A stretch of DNA of 64,000 bases from Micromonospora echinospora (GTDB taxonomy: Bacteria > Actinomycetota > Actinomycetes > Mycobacteriales > Micromonosporaceae): the NCBI RefSeq assembly GCF_900091495.1, contig NZ_LT607413.1, positions 5,161,001 to 5,225,000 of the forward strand. Reading direction: 5' to 3'. Within the stretch, counting starts at the first letter, position 1, and every line of letters begins with the position of its first letter. The notes under the pieces are model-generated. The model did no database searches. It saw only the letters and a program-made list of their open reading frames with translations, and was not told the DNA's origin. This document shows positions 52,570 to 61,184 of this stretch, one piece after another. Position numbers and translations under genes: made by a program.

Positions 52570-55434
52570 TCAGTGGGCTCCGTCCGGTCCGGCCAGCAGT
52601 TCGGCCAGGTGCAGCGACGGCCGGTGGCGCAGGTCGGCGATCTGGGTGCGGCAGGAGAAACCGTCGGCCAGCACGACCGCCTCCGGGTGGGCGTCGAGGG
52701 CCGGCAGCAGGTTCTGCTCGGCGACCCGGACGGAGACCTCGTAGTGGCCCCGTTCCACGCCGAAGTTGCCCGCCAGGCCGCAGCACCCGGCCACCGTGGT
52801 CACGGTGGCCCCGGTCCGTTCGAGGAGCGCACGGTCCGCGGACCAGCCGAGAACGGCGTGGTGGTGACAGTGCGGCTGCGCCACGACGACGGTGCCGGTC
52901 AGGTCGGGTGGGCGCCAACCGTCGGCGGTCGCCAGCAGCTCGGAGACGGTCGTGGTGGCCGCCGCCACGGCGCGGGCGTCGCCCGCGTGGTCGGTGCCGG
53001 CCAGCAACTCGACCGCGTCGGAGCGCAGCACCGCCGTGCAGGACGGCTCGACGCCCACCACCGGCACACCCGCCCGGGCCGCGACGGCGAGCTCGGCGAC
53101 GGTCCGGCCCAGGATGCGCCGGGCGGCGTCGAGCTGTCCGGTGCTGATCCAGGTCAGCCCGCAGCACACCTGCGTCGCCGGCAGGCGCGGCTCGAAGCCG
53201 GCCGACCGGAGCAGTCGGACCACCGCCTCGGCCACCACCGGCGAGAACGAGTTGGTGAAGGTGTCCACGAAGAGCATCACCGGTCGGCCGATGCCGGCGG
53301 TGGGGGCCACCCGCGCCGCCCACCAGCGCCGGAACGGCGTGCGCGCGAAGGCCGGGAGCGACCGCCTTCGGTCGACTCCCGCGAGGGGCGGCACCAGCCG
53401 ACGCAGCAGCGGGAGCCGCAGGGCGAGGTTCGCCAGCGTCGGGACGTGGCCGGCGAGCCGGCTCCACCGGGGCAGCCAGCCCAGGGTGTAGTGCGCGAGC
53501 GGACGCAGCCTGCCCCGGTATTTCTGGTGCAGGGCCTCCGCCTTGTACGTCGCCATGTCGATGCCGGTCGGGCAGTCCGACGCGCAGCCCTTGCAGGCCA
53601 GGCAGAGGTCGAGTGACTCGGCGACCGCCGGGTCCCGCCAGTCGACGGCGCCCCGGACGACGTCCTGGAGCACCCGGGCCCGACCTCGGGTGGAGTCCTT
53701 CTCCTCCCGGGTGGCCAGGTACGACGGGCACATCACCCCGCCGGCCGCCGCGTTGTCCGCCCGGCACTTCCCGACCCCGGTGCACCGGTGTACCGCCTGC
53801 GCGAGATCCCCGCCGTCGTTCTCGTACGCGAAGGCCAGCCGTCGGCGGTACGGCGCCACCGCCGCGGCCCGTACGTCGGCGTCGAACGGATCGGGGTCGA
53901 CCAGCACCCCGGGGTTGAGCAGGTTGTCCGGGTCGAACGCGTGCTTGATCTCGCCGAAGAGCGCGATGGCGTCGCTCGAGTACATCTTCGGCAGCAGCTC
54001 AGCCCGGGCCCGACCGTCCCCGTGCTCGCCGGAGAGCGAACCGCCGTACTCGGCGACCAGCTCGGCGGCGGAGACGAGGAACCGGCGGAGCAGCCGCAGG
54101 CCGTCCGGTTGGCCGAGCGGGTAGTCGAGACGGACGTGCATGCAGCCGTCAGCGAAGTGGCCGTACGGCGCGGAGGTCATGCCGTAGGAGGTGACCAGCT
54201 CGTCGAAGCGGGCCAGGTAGGAGCCGAGCTGCTCCGGCGGGACCGCCGCGTCCTCCCACCCTGGCCAGGCGGGACGGCCGGACGGCGCGCGGCCGGCGAG
54301 GCCGGCTCCGTCCTCGCGGATCCGCCACAGTCTCGCGGCGGTGGCGGGATCGTCGACCAGGATCGACTCCACGCCGAGTCCGGCCCGGACGAGCGCGCGG
54401 GACCGGTCGAGCACCTCCACCCGGTCGTCTCCCGCGATCTCGACGAACAGCCAGGCGCGGCCCCGGGGCAACGGCGGGACGACGGCGTCGCCCCGGCGCG
54501 ACCGCAGCACCGCGACGAGTCGCTCGTCCATGCCCTCGCAGGCGGTCGGCCGGAAGGCCCGGACCGTGGGAGCTGCCGCACCGGCACGGACGATGTCGTC
54601 GAAGCCGATCGCGACGAGGACGCGGTGGCGGGGATCCTCGACCAGCCGGACGGTCGCCTCGGTGACGACGGTGAGGGTGCCCTCGGAGCCGACCATGGCC
54701 TGGTTCAGGTCGAAGCGTTCCGGCAGCAGGTGCTGCACCGCGTAGCCGCTGACCTGCCGGCCGAACCGGTCGAACTCGGTGCGGGCGGTGGCCAGGTGGC
54801 GACCCGTCACCTGACGCAGGGCGGCCAGCAGGTCCGCCGGACCGTCGGCCACCGGGCGGCCGTCGCCGTCGTACCCGGTCACCAGGGGTTCCCCGGACGC
54901 CAGCAGGTGCCGCATGCCCCGGACGTTGTCCGAGGTCCGGCCGTACCCGAGCGCGCGGTTGCCGCACGCGTTGTTGCCGATCATCCCGCCGATCGTGCAC
55001 CGGGAGTGACTCGACGGGTCGGGACCGAAGCGGACCCCGTACGGCAGCACGGCCCTCTGCAGGACGGCGTGGACCGTGCCGGGCTGGACGACCGCGGTGC
55101 GGGCCTCGGGGTCGACGCTCAGCACCCGGTTCATGTGGCGGCTGAAGTCGAGCACGACGCCCCGACCGACCGCGTTGCCGGCGATGGAGGTGCCCGCGCC
55201 TCGTGAGGTCACCGGGACGCCCGTCGTGCGGGCGATCTCCAGGACGGCCGCGACCTCGTCCGCCGCACGAGGGCGGACCACCGCCATCGGCGGGATGCGG
55301 TAGAGCGAGGCGTCGGTGGAGTACATGGCCCTGGTACCCGGGGCGTCCCGCACCTCGAGCCCGGCGCGGCGCAGTTCTCCGACCAGGTCGGTCGAGCGGG
55401 ATTGATCGCGCGTCACATGTAACATGTTACTCAT
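52570..55434 (-). CDS. GlcD/GlcF fusion: FAD-linked oxidase with Fe-S and CCG domains
   Basis: 954 aa if started at ATG 55434; ATG 55425 or GTG 55416 are possible. The N-terminal half is an FAD_binding_4/GlcD oxidase (PPMAVVRPRAADEVAAVLEI, TSRGAGTSIAGNAVG, TIGGMIGNNACGNRALGYGR, GHFADGCMHVRLD, GGSLSGEHGDGRA). It is followed by a 4Fe-4S region (CTGVGKCRADN...GVMCPS; CLACKGCASDCPTG) and two CCG domains (CCGLTW; GCCGLAGNFGV). Such fusions oxidise D-2-hydroxy acids such as D-lactate, glycolate or D-2-hydroxyglutarate and pass electrons to the respiratory chain. The divergent GntR gene and the shared palindrome are its likely control. Confidence 0.9.
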   Translation of the reverse strand: MSNMLHVTRDQSRSTDLVGELRRAGLEVRDAPGTRAMYSTDASLYRIPPMAVVRPRAADEVAAVLEIARTTGVPVTSRGAGTSIAGNAVGRGVVLDFSRHMNRVLSVDPEARTAVVQPGTVHAVLQRAVLPYGVRFGPDPSSHSRCTIGGMIGNNACGNRALGYGRTSDNVRGMRHLLASGEPLVTGYDGDGRPVADGPADLLAALRQVTGRHLATARTEFDRFGRQVSGYAVQHLLPERFDLNQAMVGSEGTLTVVTEATVRLVEDPRHRVLVAIGFDDIVRAGAAAPTVRAFRPTACEGMDERLVAVLRSRRGDAVVPPLPRGRAWLFVEIAGDDRVEVLDRSRALVRAGLGVESILVDDPATAARLWRIREDGAGLAGRAPSGRPAWPGWEDAAVPPEQLGSYLARFDELVTSYGMTSAPYGHFADGCMHVRLDYPLGQPDGLRLLRRFLVSAAELVAEYGGSLSGEHGDGRARAELLPKMYSSDAIALFGEIKHAFDPDNLLNPGVLVDPDPFDADVRAAAVAPYRRRLAFAYENDGGDLAQAVHRCTGVGKCRADNAAAGGVMCPSYLATREEKDSTRGRARVLQDVVRGAVDWRDPAVAESLDLCLACKGCASDCPTGIDMATYKAEALHQKYRGRLRPLAHYTLGWLPRWSRLAGHVPTLANLALRLPLLRRLVPPLAGVDRRRSLPAFARTPFRRWWAARVAPTAGIGRPVMLFVDTFTNSFSPVVAEAVVRLLRSAGFEPRLPATQVCCGLTWISTGQLDAARRILGRTVAELAVAARAGVPVVGVEPSCTAVLRSDAVELLAGTDHAGDARAVAAATTTVSELLATADGWRPPDLTGTVVVAQPHCHHHAVLGWSADRALLERTGATVTTVAGCCGLAGNFGVERGHYEVSVRVAEQNLLPALDAHPEAVVLADGFSCRTQIADLRHRPSLHLAELLAGPDGAH
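55419..55430. promoter_or_regulatory. GntR/FCD operator overlapping both divergent starts
   Basis: GTAACATGTTAC is a perfect 12-bp palindrome of the kind bound by FadR/VanR-type GntR proteins. Only 2 bp separate it from the gntR ATG (55433), and it overlaps candidate starts of the FAD oxidase gene. Both transcripts are therefore probably leaderless or nearly so. Confidence 0.7.
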
Positions 55435-56128
55435 GCCTGATCTGTCCCTCAGCGTGCCGCCGAGCCTCTCCGACCGGGTGGCTGAGGCCGTGCGGGACGG
55501 GATCAGGGCCCGCCGCTTCGTGCCCACCGAGTTGTACTCCGTGTACCAGCTCGCGGAACTCCTCGGCGTGTCGCGCAGCCCGGTCCGGGAGGCGTTGCTC
55601 CGGCTGGCCGAGACGGGACTGGTGCAGTTCGAACGCAACCGCGGATTCCGCGTGGTCCTGCCCGACCCCCGTGACGTCGCCGAGATCTTCGCGGTCCGGC
55701 TCGCCCTGGAGCCGCCGGCCGCGCGCCGGGCAGCCGGCGTCGGCCTGGAGGTCGCCGACACCTTGGAGGCCCTCGACGCCGCCCTCCGGCACGACGACGA
55801 GCGCGCGTTCTGGGCGGCTGACCGGATGCTCCACGACCGGATCCTGCGGGGAGCCGGCAACCGACGCGCCGCCGACATCGTGGCGTCACTCCGCGCGACG
55901 ACCGAGCTGCTCGCACCACCCACGTCGTCCGGGAGCCGGTCGTTGCGCCAGATCCGCAACGAGCACGAACCGGTGATCGCGGCGATCGTGCGGGGTGACG
56001 GTGACGCCGCCGAGGCGGCGATGCGCCGACACCTCGTCGACACCGGCCGGCTCCTCGTCGCCCAGGTCGCCGGTCTGTCGCCCGACGCGCCGGCGGTGGC
56101 GGAGATCTGGGACGCCGTCGTGGAGTGA
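55433..56128 (+). CDS. GntR-family regulator with FCD domain
   Basis: 231 aa, ATG 55433. The wHTH is LSDRVAEAVRDGIRARRFVPTELYSVYQLAELLGVSRSPVREALLRLAETGLVQFERNRGFRVV. The C-terminal FCD domain (EIFAVRLALEPPAARRAAG, ADRMLHDRILRGAGN, RNEHEPVIAAIVRGDGDAAE, MRRHLVDTGR) has the His residues used for metal and hydroxy-acid binding in LldR-type proteins. It is divergent from the D-2-hydroxy-acid oxidase gene and shares an operator with it, so a 2-hydroxy acid is the likely ligand. Confidence 0.92.
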   Translation: MPDLSLSVPPSLSDRVAEAVRDGIRARRFVPTELYSVYQLAELLGVSRSPVREALLRLAETGLVQFERNRGFRVVLPDPRDVAEIFAVRLALEPPAARRAAGVGLEVADTLEALDAALRHDDERAFWAADRMLHDRILRGAGNRRAADIVASLRATTELLAPPTSSGSRSLRQIRNEHEPVIAAIVRGDGDAAEAAMRRHLVDTGRLLVAQVAGLSPDAPAVAEIWDAVVE

Positions 56129-56195
56129 CGCCGCCCCGCGCGGGGGCAGGGACAACCGCTCACGGAACGCCCGGCGACGTGGAGGCGGTGCGAGG

Positions 56196-56654
56196 ATGGC
56201 GACCGTGCTGACGATCGGCCCCTTGACTACATGCGACCGGGACGAGTGGGAAGGGCTGGCCCGCGCTTTTCACGCGCACTTCGCCGGCCGGCCGGGTCGG
56301 CCCGAGACCAGGGTCGACGACGACGGCTACGAGCGCACCTGGCAACGCCTGCTCGACGGTGAGCAGATACGTGGCATCTCCGCGAGGCTCGACGGCCGGA
56401 TGGTCGGCATCGCGCACTACCTGTTCCACGCGAGCGTCTGGTCGGTCGGGAGGTGCTATCTGGCAGACCTGTTCGTGGACCCGCAGGTACGACGGCGAGG
56501 TGTCGCCACCGCGTTGATCGAGTGGGTGGCACGTGACGCCGGGGAGCACGGCGCTCCACGCCTCTACTGGAACACCGAAGTGGACGCTGAAGCTCGCGCC
56601 TTGTACGACAAGGTGGCCCGCTACCGGGGCTACATCGTCTACAGCTACGGATGA
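56196..56654 (+). CDS. GNAT-family N-acetyltransferase
   Basis: 152 aa from ATG 56196 (GAGG just upstream). The GNAT core is visible: GISARLDGRMVGIAHYLFHA, the acetyl-CoA loop CYLADLFVDPQVRRRGVATA, and NTEVDAEARALYDKVARYRGYIVYS. The substrate is unknown. It stands alone between the GntR gene and the tRNA-like locus. Confidence 0.92.
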   Translation: MATVLTIGPLTTCDRDEWEGLARAFHAHFAGRPGRPETRVDDDGYERTWQRLLDGEQIRGISARLDGRMVGIAHYLFHASVWSVGRCYLADLFVDPQVRRRGVATALIEWVARDAGEHGAPRLYWNTEVDAEARALYDKVARYRGYIVYSYG

Positions 56655-56791
56655 TCGACTCAGGGTGCGGCATGTCGGGGTGGTGGACCGGCCGGATGCC
56701 CCGGTATGCCGCAAGTGGAGTCGGGTGAACTCCGGACTCCGATGTCCTAGGACGGTTTAGGGGGTGTGCGGCGGGTGTCGGTGGCCTTCGG

Positions 56792-56797
56792 TATGCT
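56792..56797 (+). promoter_or_regulatory. -10 element of the tRNA-like RNA
   Basis: TATGCT (56792-56797) lies 7 nt before G56805/C56804, the first bases of the terminal stem. No good -35 is seen at 16-18 bp. The position suggests that the RNA 5' end is set by transcription start. Confidence 0.5.
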
Positions 56798-56804
56798 GCC
56801 GCGC

Positions 56805-56886
56805 GGCGAGGCCGTAGCGCAGAGGTCGACGCGCCTTGACGGCAAGCTGGAGGACGCCGGTTCGAATCCGGTCGGTCTCGCCCCCA
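56805..56886 (+). ncRNA. tRNA-like RNA with abnormal anticodon arm
   Basis: A 7-bp acceptor (GAGGCCG 56808-56814 with CGGTCTC 56873-56879, one G-U) extends by three more pairs to a 10-bp stem (56805-56814 with 56873-56882), followed by C and an encoded CCA (56884-56886). T8-A9 (56815-56816), a 4-bp D-stem GCGC/GCGC with an AGAGGTCGAC loop, and a 5-bp T-arm GCCGGTTCGAATCCGGT are tRNA-like. The 21 nt between the D- and T-arms (56835-56855) have the length of an anticodon arm plus variable loop but cannot form a 5-bp anticodon stem; only CTTG/CAAG or GCC/GGC pairs exist. It ends 20 bp before the zinc-ribbon SDR gene. Confidence 0.65.
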
Positions 56887-56905
56887 CCCTTCCCAAAGGA
56901 GCATC

Positions 56906-58330
56906 GTGCCCGTCGAGCGTGCCGAGCTGACGGCCTGCCTGGCCGTCCTGGCCCGCCTCGACGACGCCGACCTGGACGAGGCGACCCGGCAGGAGTTGGA
57001 GCGGGCGGTCACCGCCGCCCACCGGGGGGTCAAGAAGCGGGCCAAGGCCCGCCGGGACGCCGCGACCCGGGCGGCGGACCGCGCGTTGCTGGCCGGCGCC
57101 ACCCGCTTCCACACCGAGATCCCCGATTCCGCCCCGCCCACCACCGACCGAGCCGGCACCGGCCGGCCCACCACCGACCGGCCCACTACCGTGGACCGGG
57201 ACGGCGCGGACCGGGACGCCGTCGGGTCGGTCGCCGCGACGGTTCCCGGATCGCTGCGCCGGGAGCGGTACTGCTACGTGTGCAAGCTGCCCTACCGGCA
57301 GGTGGACGTGGACTACCACCTGATGTGCCCGCCGTGCGCGGCGGAGAACCGCGAGCGGCGACACGCGCGTTGCGACCTGACCGGCCGTACCGCCGTGGTG
57401 ACCGGCGGCCGGGTGAAGATCGGCTTTCACACCGCGCTCAAGCTGCTCCGCGACGGCGCCGACGTGATCGTGACGACCCGGTTCCCCCGTGACGCCGCCC
57501 GCCGCTTCGCCGCCGTGCCGGACGCGGACGACTGGACCCACCGGCTCTACGTGCACGGGCTGGACCTGCTCGACCTGGCCGGCACGTTCGACTTCGTGGC
57601 CCTGGTCGGTCGGCGCTTCGCCGGGCTGGACATCCTGGTCAACAACGCCGCCCAGACGCTGTACCGGCCGGAGGCGTACCACCGGGAGGTGCGGGCGGCC
57701 GAGTCCACGGCGCTGGCGGGGCCGGCGGCGCGGATCGCGGTCGGCGCCGCCCCGGCCGCCACCGCGTCGCGGCACCTGCCCGTCGGGCTGGACGCGTTCT
57801 TCCCCGCCGGGCAGGTCGACGAGACGGGCCAGCCGCTCGACCTGCGTGCGGTCAACTCGTGGGTGCTCAGCGACGCCGACGTGAGCCCGCACGAATGGTT
57901 GCAGGTGCACGTGGTCAACGCCTTCGCGCCCTTCCTGCTCACCTCCCGGCTGCGCCCGCTGATGGAGGCGAGCGCCCACCCGCAGCGGCACGTCGTGCAG
58001 GTCTCCGCGATGGAGGGCAGCTACTCCCGCTCCGGCAAGACCACCCGGCACCCGCACACCAACATGGCCAAGGCCGCGCTGAACATGCTGGTCCGCACGG
58101 TCGCCGCCGACTACCTCACCAGCGGCATCCACATGAACAGCGTGGACACCGGCTGGGTCACCGACGAGCGTCCCCATCCCGACAAGACCGCCCAGCGGGA
58201 ACTCGGCTTCCGGCCCCCGCTCGACGTGGTCGACGGGGCCGCCCGCGTCTACGACCCGATCGTGCGGGGCGTACGCGGCACCCCGGTGAGCGGCCAGTTC
58301 CTCAAGGACTACCGGAGCGTGCCCTGGTGA
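56906..58330 (+). CDS. Zinc-ribbon SDR-like protein lacking the catalytic Tyr
   Basis: 474 aa, GTG 56906 after AAAGGAG. An N-terminal helical Ala/Arg-rich region and a variable linker (about 75-115) lead to a zinc ribbon, C123-x2-C126 ... C141-x2-C144 (CYVCKLPYRQ; CPPCAAEN). An SDR Rossmann domain follows (LTGRTAVVTGGRVKIGFHTA, LDILVNNAAQ, HVVQVSAMEG). The cofactor motif is TGGRVKIG instead of TGxxxGxG, and the usual YxxxK is T385-NMA-K389, so the catalytic Tyr is replaced. It may act on an unusual substrate or serve as a nucleotide-sensing scaffold. It is the first of five genes joined by 4-bp overlaps, directly downstream of the tRNA-like RNA. Confidence 0.85.
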   Translation: MPVERAELTACLAVLARLDDADLDEATRQELERAVTAAHRGVKKRAKARRDAATRAADRALLAGATRFHTEIPDSAPPTTDRAGTGRPTTDRPTTVDRDGADRDAVGSVAATVPGSLRRERYCYVCKLPYRQVDVDYHLMCPPCAAENRERRHARCDLTGRTAVVTGGRVKIGFHTALKLLRDGADVIVTTRFPRDAARRFAAVPDADDWTHRLYVHGLDLLDLAGTFDFVALVGRRFAGLDILVNNAAQTLYRPEAYHREVRAAESTALAGPAARIAVGAAPAATASRHLPVGLDAFFPAGQVDETGQPLDLRAVNSWVLSDADVSPHEWLQVHVVNAFAPFLLTSRLRPLMEASAHPQRHVVQVSAMEGSYSRSGKTTRHPHTNMAKAALNMLVRTVAADYLTSGIHMNSVDTGWVTDERPHPDKTAQRELGFRPPLDVVDGAARVYDPIVRGVRGTPVSGQFLKDYRSVPW

Positions 58331-59463
58331 CCGACCCGACGCCGGTGCGCTGCCCGGCCATCGCCGACCCCGACGCCGGGCTCGCCCACCCGGGTGACTT
58401 CGACCCGCTGCTGGCCCGCCTCGCCGTGCCGGACGCCGTCGTCGCGCCCGAGGAGTTCCCGCGCGGCACGGTGCAGCCGGACGGTCGGCTCGACCTCTGC
58501 AAGCAGGGCGTCGGCCCGGCGCAGACCGCCCGGATCGTGGCCGCCGTGGTCGACTCGCCGCTGGTGCGGCACCTGCTGCTGGGCACCAACGGCCTCGGCG
58601 CCGACGGCGCCCGGGCGGTCGCCGAGGCGCTGCGCCCGGGGCACCGTCTCCAGACGCTCTACCTGGGCTGCAACCGGATCGACCCGGTCGGGGTCGAGGC
58701 CCTCGCCGCCCGGCTGGCCGGCGACGACACGGTGCGCGCGCTGTGGCTCAAGCGCAACCCGGTCGGCGACGAGGGGGTCCGCCGGCTCGCCGCCGCGCTC
58801 GCGGTGAACTCCGCCATCCGTACGCTCGACCTGGTCAACGTCGGGATGAGCGTCCGAGGGCTGGCCGCGCTCGCCGACGCGCTGACCGCCCGGGAGCAGC
58901 CGGTGCAGCGGCTCTTCCTCGGCGGCAACGGCTTCGGCCCGGATGCCGTGCCGGCGCTCGGCGCGCTCGTGCGGGACGCCGGGGTCCGGGAGCTCTACCT
59001 GGCGGCGAACCACCTCGGGGACGCCGGCGCCGCCGCCCTCGCCGAGCTGCTTGACGGGATGGCGGTGACGATCGGGTTGGGCGGCAACGGGATCACCCCG
59101 GTCGGGGTGGCGGCGCTGGCCCGGCACCTGGGTTCCTGGCGGGCGCTGGACCTGGCCCGGCCACCGTCCGAGCGGGCTCTCGGGGCGCGCGGCAACGTGG
59201 TCGGTGACGAGGGCGCGGCGCTGCTCGCCGACGCACTGCCCGCGGCCCGGCTGCGCCGGCTGGACCTGCGGCGTACGGAGGTCGGTGGGCGGGGCGCGCG
59301 GCGGCTCGTCGAGGCCGTCGAGGGCCACCCGACGCTGGAGTACCTGGGCATCAACGGGGGAGTGCCGCGCCGGCAGCGTCGCCGCGCCTCGGCGCTGCTC
59401 GCCGAGCGGCCGGTCACCCCGCCGCACGAGGACATCCGGGCGATCGCGAGCGTCTACCGGTGA
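58327..59463 (+). CDS. Ribonuclease-inhibitor-type leucine-rich-repeat protein
   Basis: 378 aa from GTG 58327 (GTGA overlap with the SDR stop). After about 80 residues, seven or more LRRs of about 28 residues follow (VRHLLLGTNGLGADGARAVA, LQTLYLGCNRIDPVGVEALA, VRALWLKRNPVGDEGVRRLA, VRELYLAANHLGDAGAAALA, LRRLDLRRTEVGGRGARRLV). This is the RI-like class that forms a protein-binding horseshoe. It has no signal peptide and is cytoplasmic. In the operon it is probably the recognition or scaffold component. Confidence 0.9.
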   Translation: MTDPTPVRCPAIADPDAGLAHPGDFDPLLARLAVPDAVVAPEEFPRGTVQPDGRLDLCKQGVGPAQTARIVAAVVDSPLVRHLLLGTNGLGADGARAVAEALRPGHRLQTLYLGCNRIDPVGVEALAARLAGDDTVRALWLKRNPVGDEGVRRLAAALAVNSAIRTLDLVNVGMSVRGLAALADALTAREQPVQRLFLGGNGFGPDAVPALGALVRDAGVRELYLAANHLGDAGAAALAELLDGMAVTIGLGGNGITPVGVAALARHLGSWRALDLARPPSERALGARGNVVGDEGAALLADALPAARLRRLDLRRTEVGGRGARRLVEAVEGHPTLEYLGINGGVPRRQRRRASALLAERPVTPPHEDIRAIASVYR

Positions 59464-61184
59464 AACCGCCCGTGATCGACGAGATCCGCACCTGGCAGCG
59501 TGTCCGCCGGTACGCCGTGCCGGCCGCGATGGTCGAGGCGTGCGCCGCCGCCCGGGAGGCCGGCGACTGGCGGGCCGCCTGTGCCGCCGGGCGGATCGAC
59601 GTGGCGTTCGACCTGGCCGAGGTGGCCCGGGAGCACGGCCGGGTCCGCGCCGACCGGGTCGAGGCGGATCTCGGCGTGCTCGCCCCGGACCTGCTGCGCT
59701 GGCACCTGCCGCGCGTGCTCGGTGGCCGTACCGGGGTGGCCACCCATGAGCGGTTCGTGTTGTCCACCGGAAACGGGCGGTTCGACGAGCACGACGTCGT
59801 GCTGGTGGTGGACACGCCGAAGACCGTCGACGGGTCGCAGCGGCTGCGGCTGACCGTCGGCCCCGCACTGGCCGGGGACTACCCTGTCCAGGACCTGCCG
59901 CCGGTGTACTGGAGCGCCGTCAGCGTCGACGGGCTCGCCGGCGCGTACGGCGGCTCCCCGGCCCGGCTGCCCGGATTCACGCCCGACGGCACCCGGCGGC
60001 CGTTCGAGTCGTACGCGACGGTGGTCGACCCGGACGATCCGGCGAGCCGCGCGGAGGTCTTCGACCGGCTGGTCGCCGACGGCGAGATGGTCGAGGCGTG
60101 GGCGATGGCCGGCGTCGACCTCGACCCGGAGGCCCGGGATACCTACCACCGCGCTCACGAGTCGGAGAGATCCGTGCTCGGCCGCCTGGTTCCGCTGGGG
60201 CTGGACGCGGAGCTGGCCCGTATCCAGGATCGCTACGGCGTCGACCGCGTCATGATCTGGTCCGCCGGGCGGCGGGTCGAGATGCGGCGACGGGAGGACG
60301 GCACGGTGGCCGCCCGGTTCGTCGGGTACGACCCGAGGCAGGTCAACCGCGTCCGCGTCGTCGGCGTGGTCTACGAGCGCCCCGTCGACCTGGACCTGCT
60401 GCGGCACGGCCTGCTCCGTCCCGCCGAGCTGCACCCCCTGGTACGCCGAGCACTGTTCCCGGCCGCACCGTCCGTGGCGCGCGACGCGGTCCCGGTGGCT
60501 GACCGTCCACCCGCGACGGACGCGGCCCGACCGGACGCGGCCCCGTCCGAGGCGGGCGGCCTGCGGGTGGAGGTGCCGGTGCGGTGCGGCGGCGAATGGC
60601 ACACCCTCGTGCACGGTGCCGGCCGGCTCGATCCGGTCTCGCACACCCCCGAGGAGGTCGCCGGGGAGGAGCTGCTGCGGGCGCTGGGCGGGCGGTCGGC
60701 GGGCTGCTTCGCCGCCGTGCAGGCGTGGCGCGGCGGCGACGGCCGGCTGCCCCGTGCACTGCGCGAGCTGCGGCGCGACGTGCTGCTGCGGATCCAGCAC
60801 GGCGGTGCGGCGGCGATGACCGCGCTGCTCGACGCGGGGCTCGACCCGAGGATGGGCGACGGCCGGGGCGGGACGCTGCTGCACCATCTGCGGGCGGTCG
60901 GGGACGTCTCGCTGGTCCGGCGGCTGCTCGACGCCGGTGTGCCGGTCATGGCCGGGGACCGCCGGGGGCGTACCGCGTTGCATGTGGCCGTCGGCGACGG
61001 GGGCAGCCCGGAGATGGTCCGCGCGCTGCTGGCCGCCGGCGCCGACCCGCACGCCCCCGACGGGGACGACCTCACCCCCTTGGACCTGGCCGAGGGCAAG
61101 GCGAACATGTACGACGACGAGGACGAGCACGGGCAGGCGGTGCTCCGGATCCGGGACGTGCTGACCGAAGGGACGCAGCGGTGA
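59460..61184 (+). CDS. Ankyrin-repeat protein with large unrecognised N-terminal region
   Basis: 574 aa, GTG 59460 (GTGA overlap). The first 420 residues are not a family I know; they include RRYAVPAAMVEACAAAREAG, an acidic beta-rich part, and a conserved-looking CGGEWHTLVHGAGRL. The C-terminal region (about 425-565) has three ankyrin repeats (MTALLDAGLDPRMGDGRGGT, LLHHLRAVGDVSLVRRLLDA, GRTALHVAVGDGGSPEMVRA, LLAAGADPHAPDGDDLTPLD). It is a second protein-interaction module in the same coupled operon. Confidence 0.82.
   Translation: MKPPVIDEIRTWQRVRRYAVPAAMVEACAAAREAGDWRAACAAGRIDVAFDLAEVAREHGRVRADRVEADLGVLAPDLLRWHLPRVLGGRTGVATHERFVLSTGNGRFDEHDVVLVVDTPKTVDGSQRLRLTVGPALAGDYPVQDLPPVYWSAVSVDGLAGAYGGSPARLPGFTPDGTRRPFESYATVVDPDDPASRAEVFDRLVADGEMVEAWAMAGVDLDPEARDTYHRAHESERSVLGRLVPLGLDAELARIQDRYGVDRVMIWSAGRRVEMRRREDGTVAARFVGYDPRQVNRVRVVGVVYERPVDLDLLRHGLLRPAELHPLVRRALFPAAPSVARDAVPVADRPPATDAARPDAAPSEAGGLRVEVPVRCGGEWHTLVHGAGRLDPVSHTPEEVAGEELLRALGGRSAGCFAAVQAWRGGDGRLPRALRELRRDVLLRIQHGGAAAMTALLDAGLDPRMGDGRGGTLLHHLRAVGDVSLVRRLLDAGVPVMAGDRRGRTALHVAVGDGGSPEMVRALLAAGADPHAPDGDDLTPLDLAEGKANMYDDEDEHGQAVLRIRDVLTEGTQR

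Noticed and set aside
49516..53616. 1366-residue plus-strand frame spanning two minus-strand genes
   Set aside because: It crosses the boundary between the GH67-like and FAD-oxidase genes, which no real gene would do while both opposite-strand products are well conserved.
56227..57186. 319-residue minus-strand frame over the GNAT gene and tRNA-like RNA
   Set aside because: It spans the GNAT gene, the RNA and the SDR start in antisense and has only low-complexity Arg/Ala/Ser sequence.
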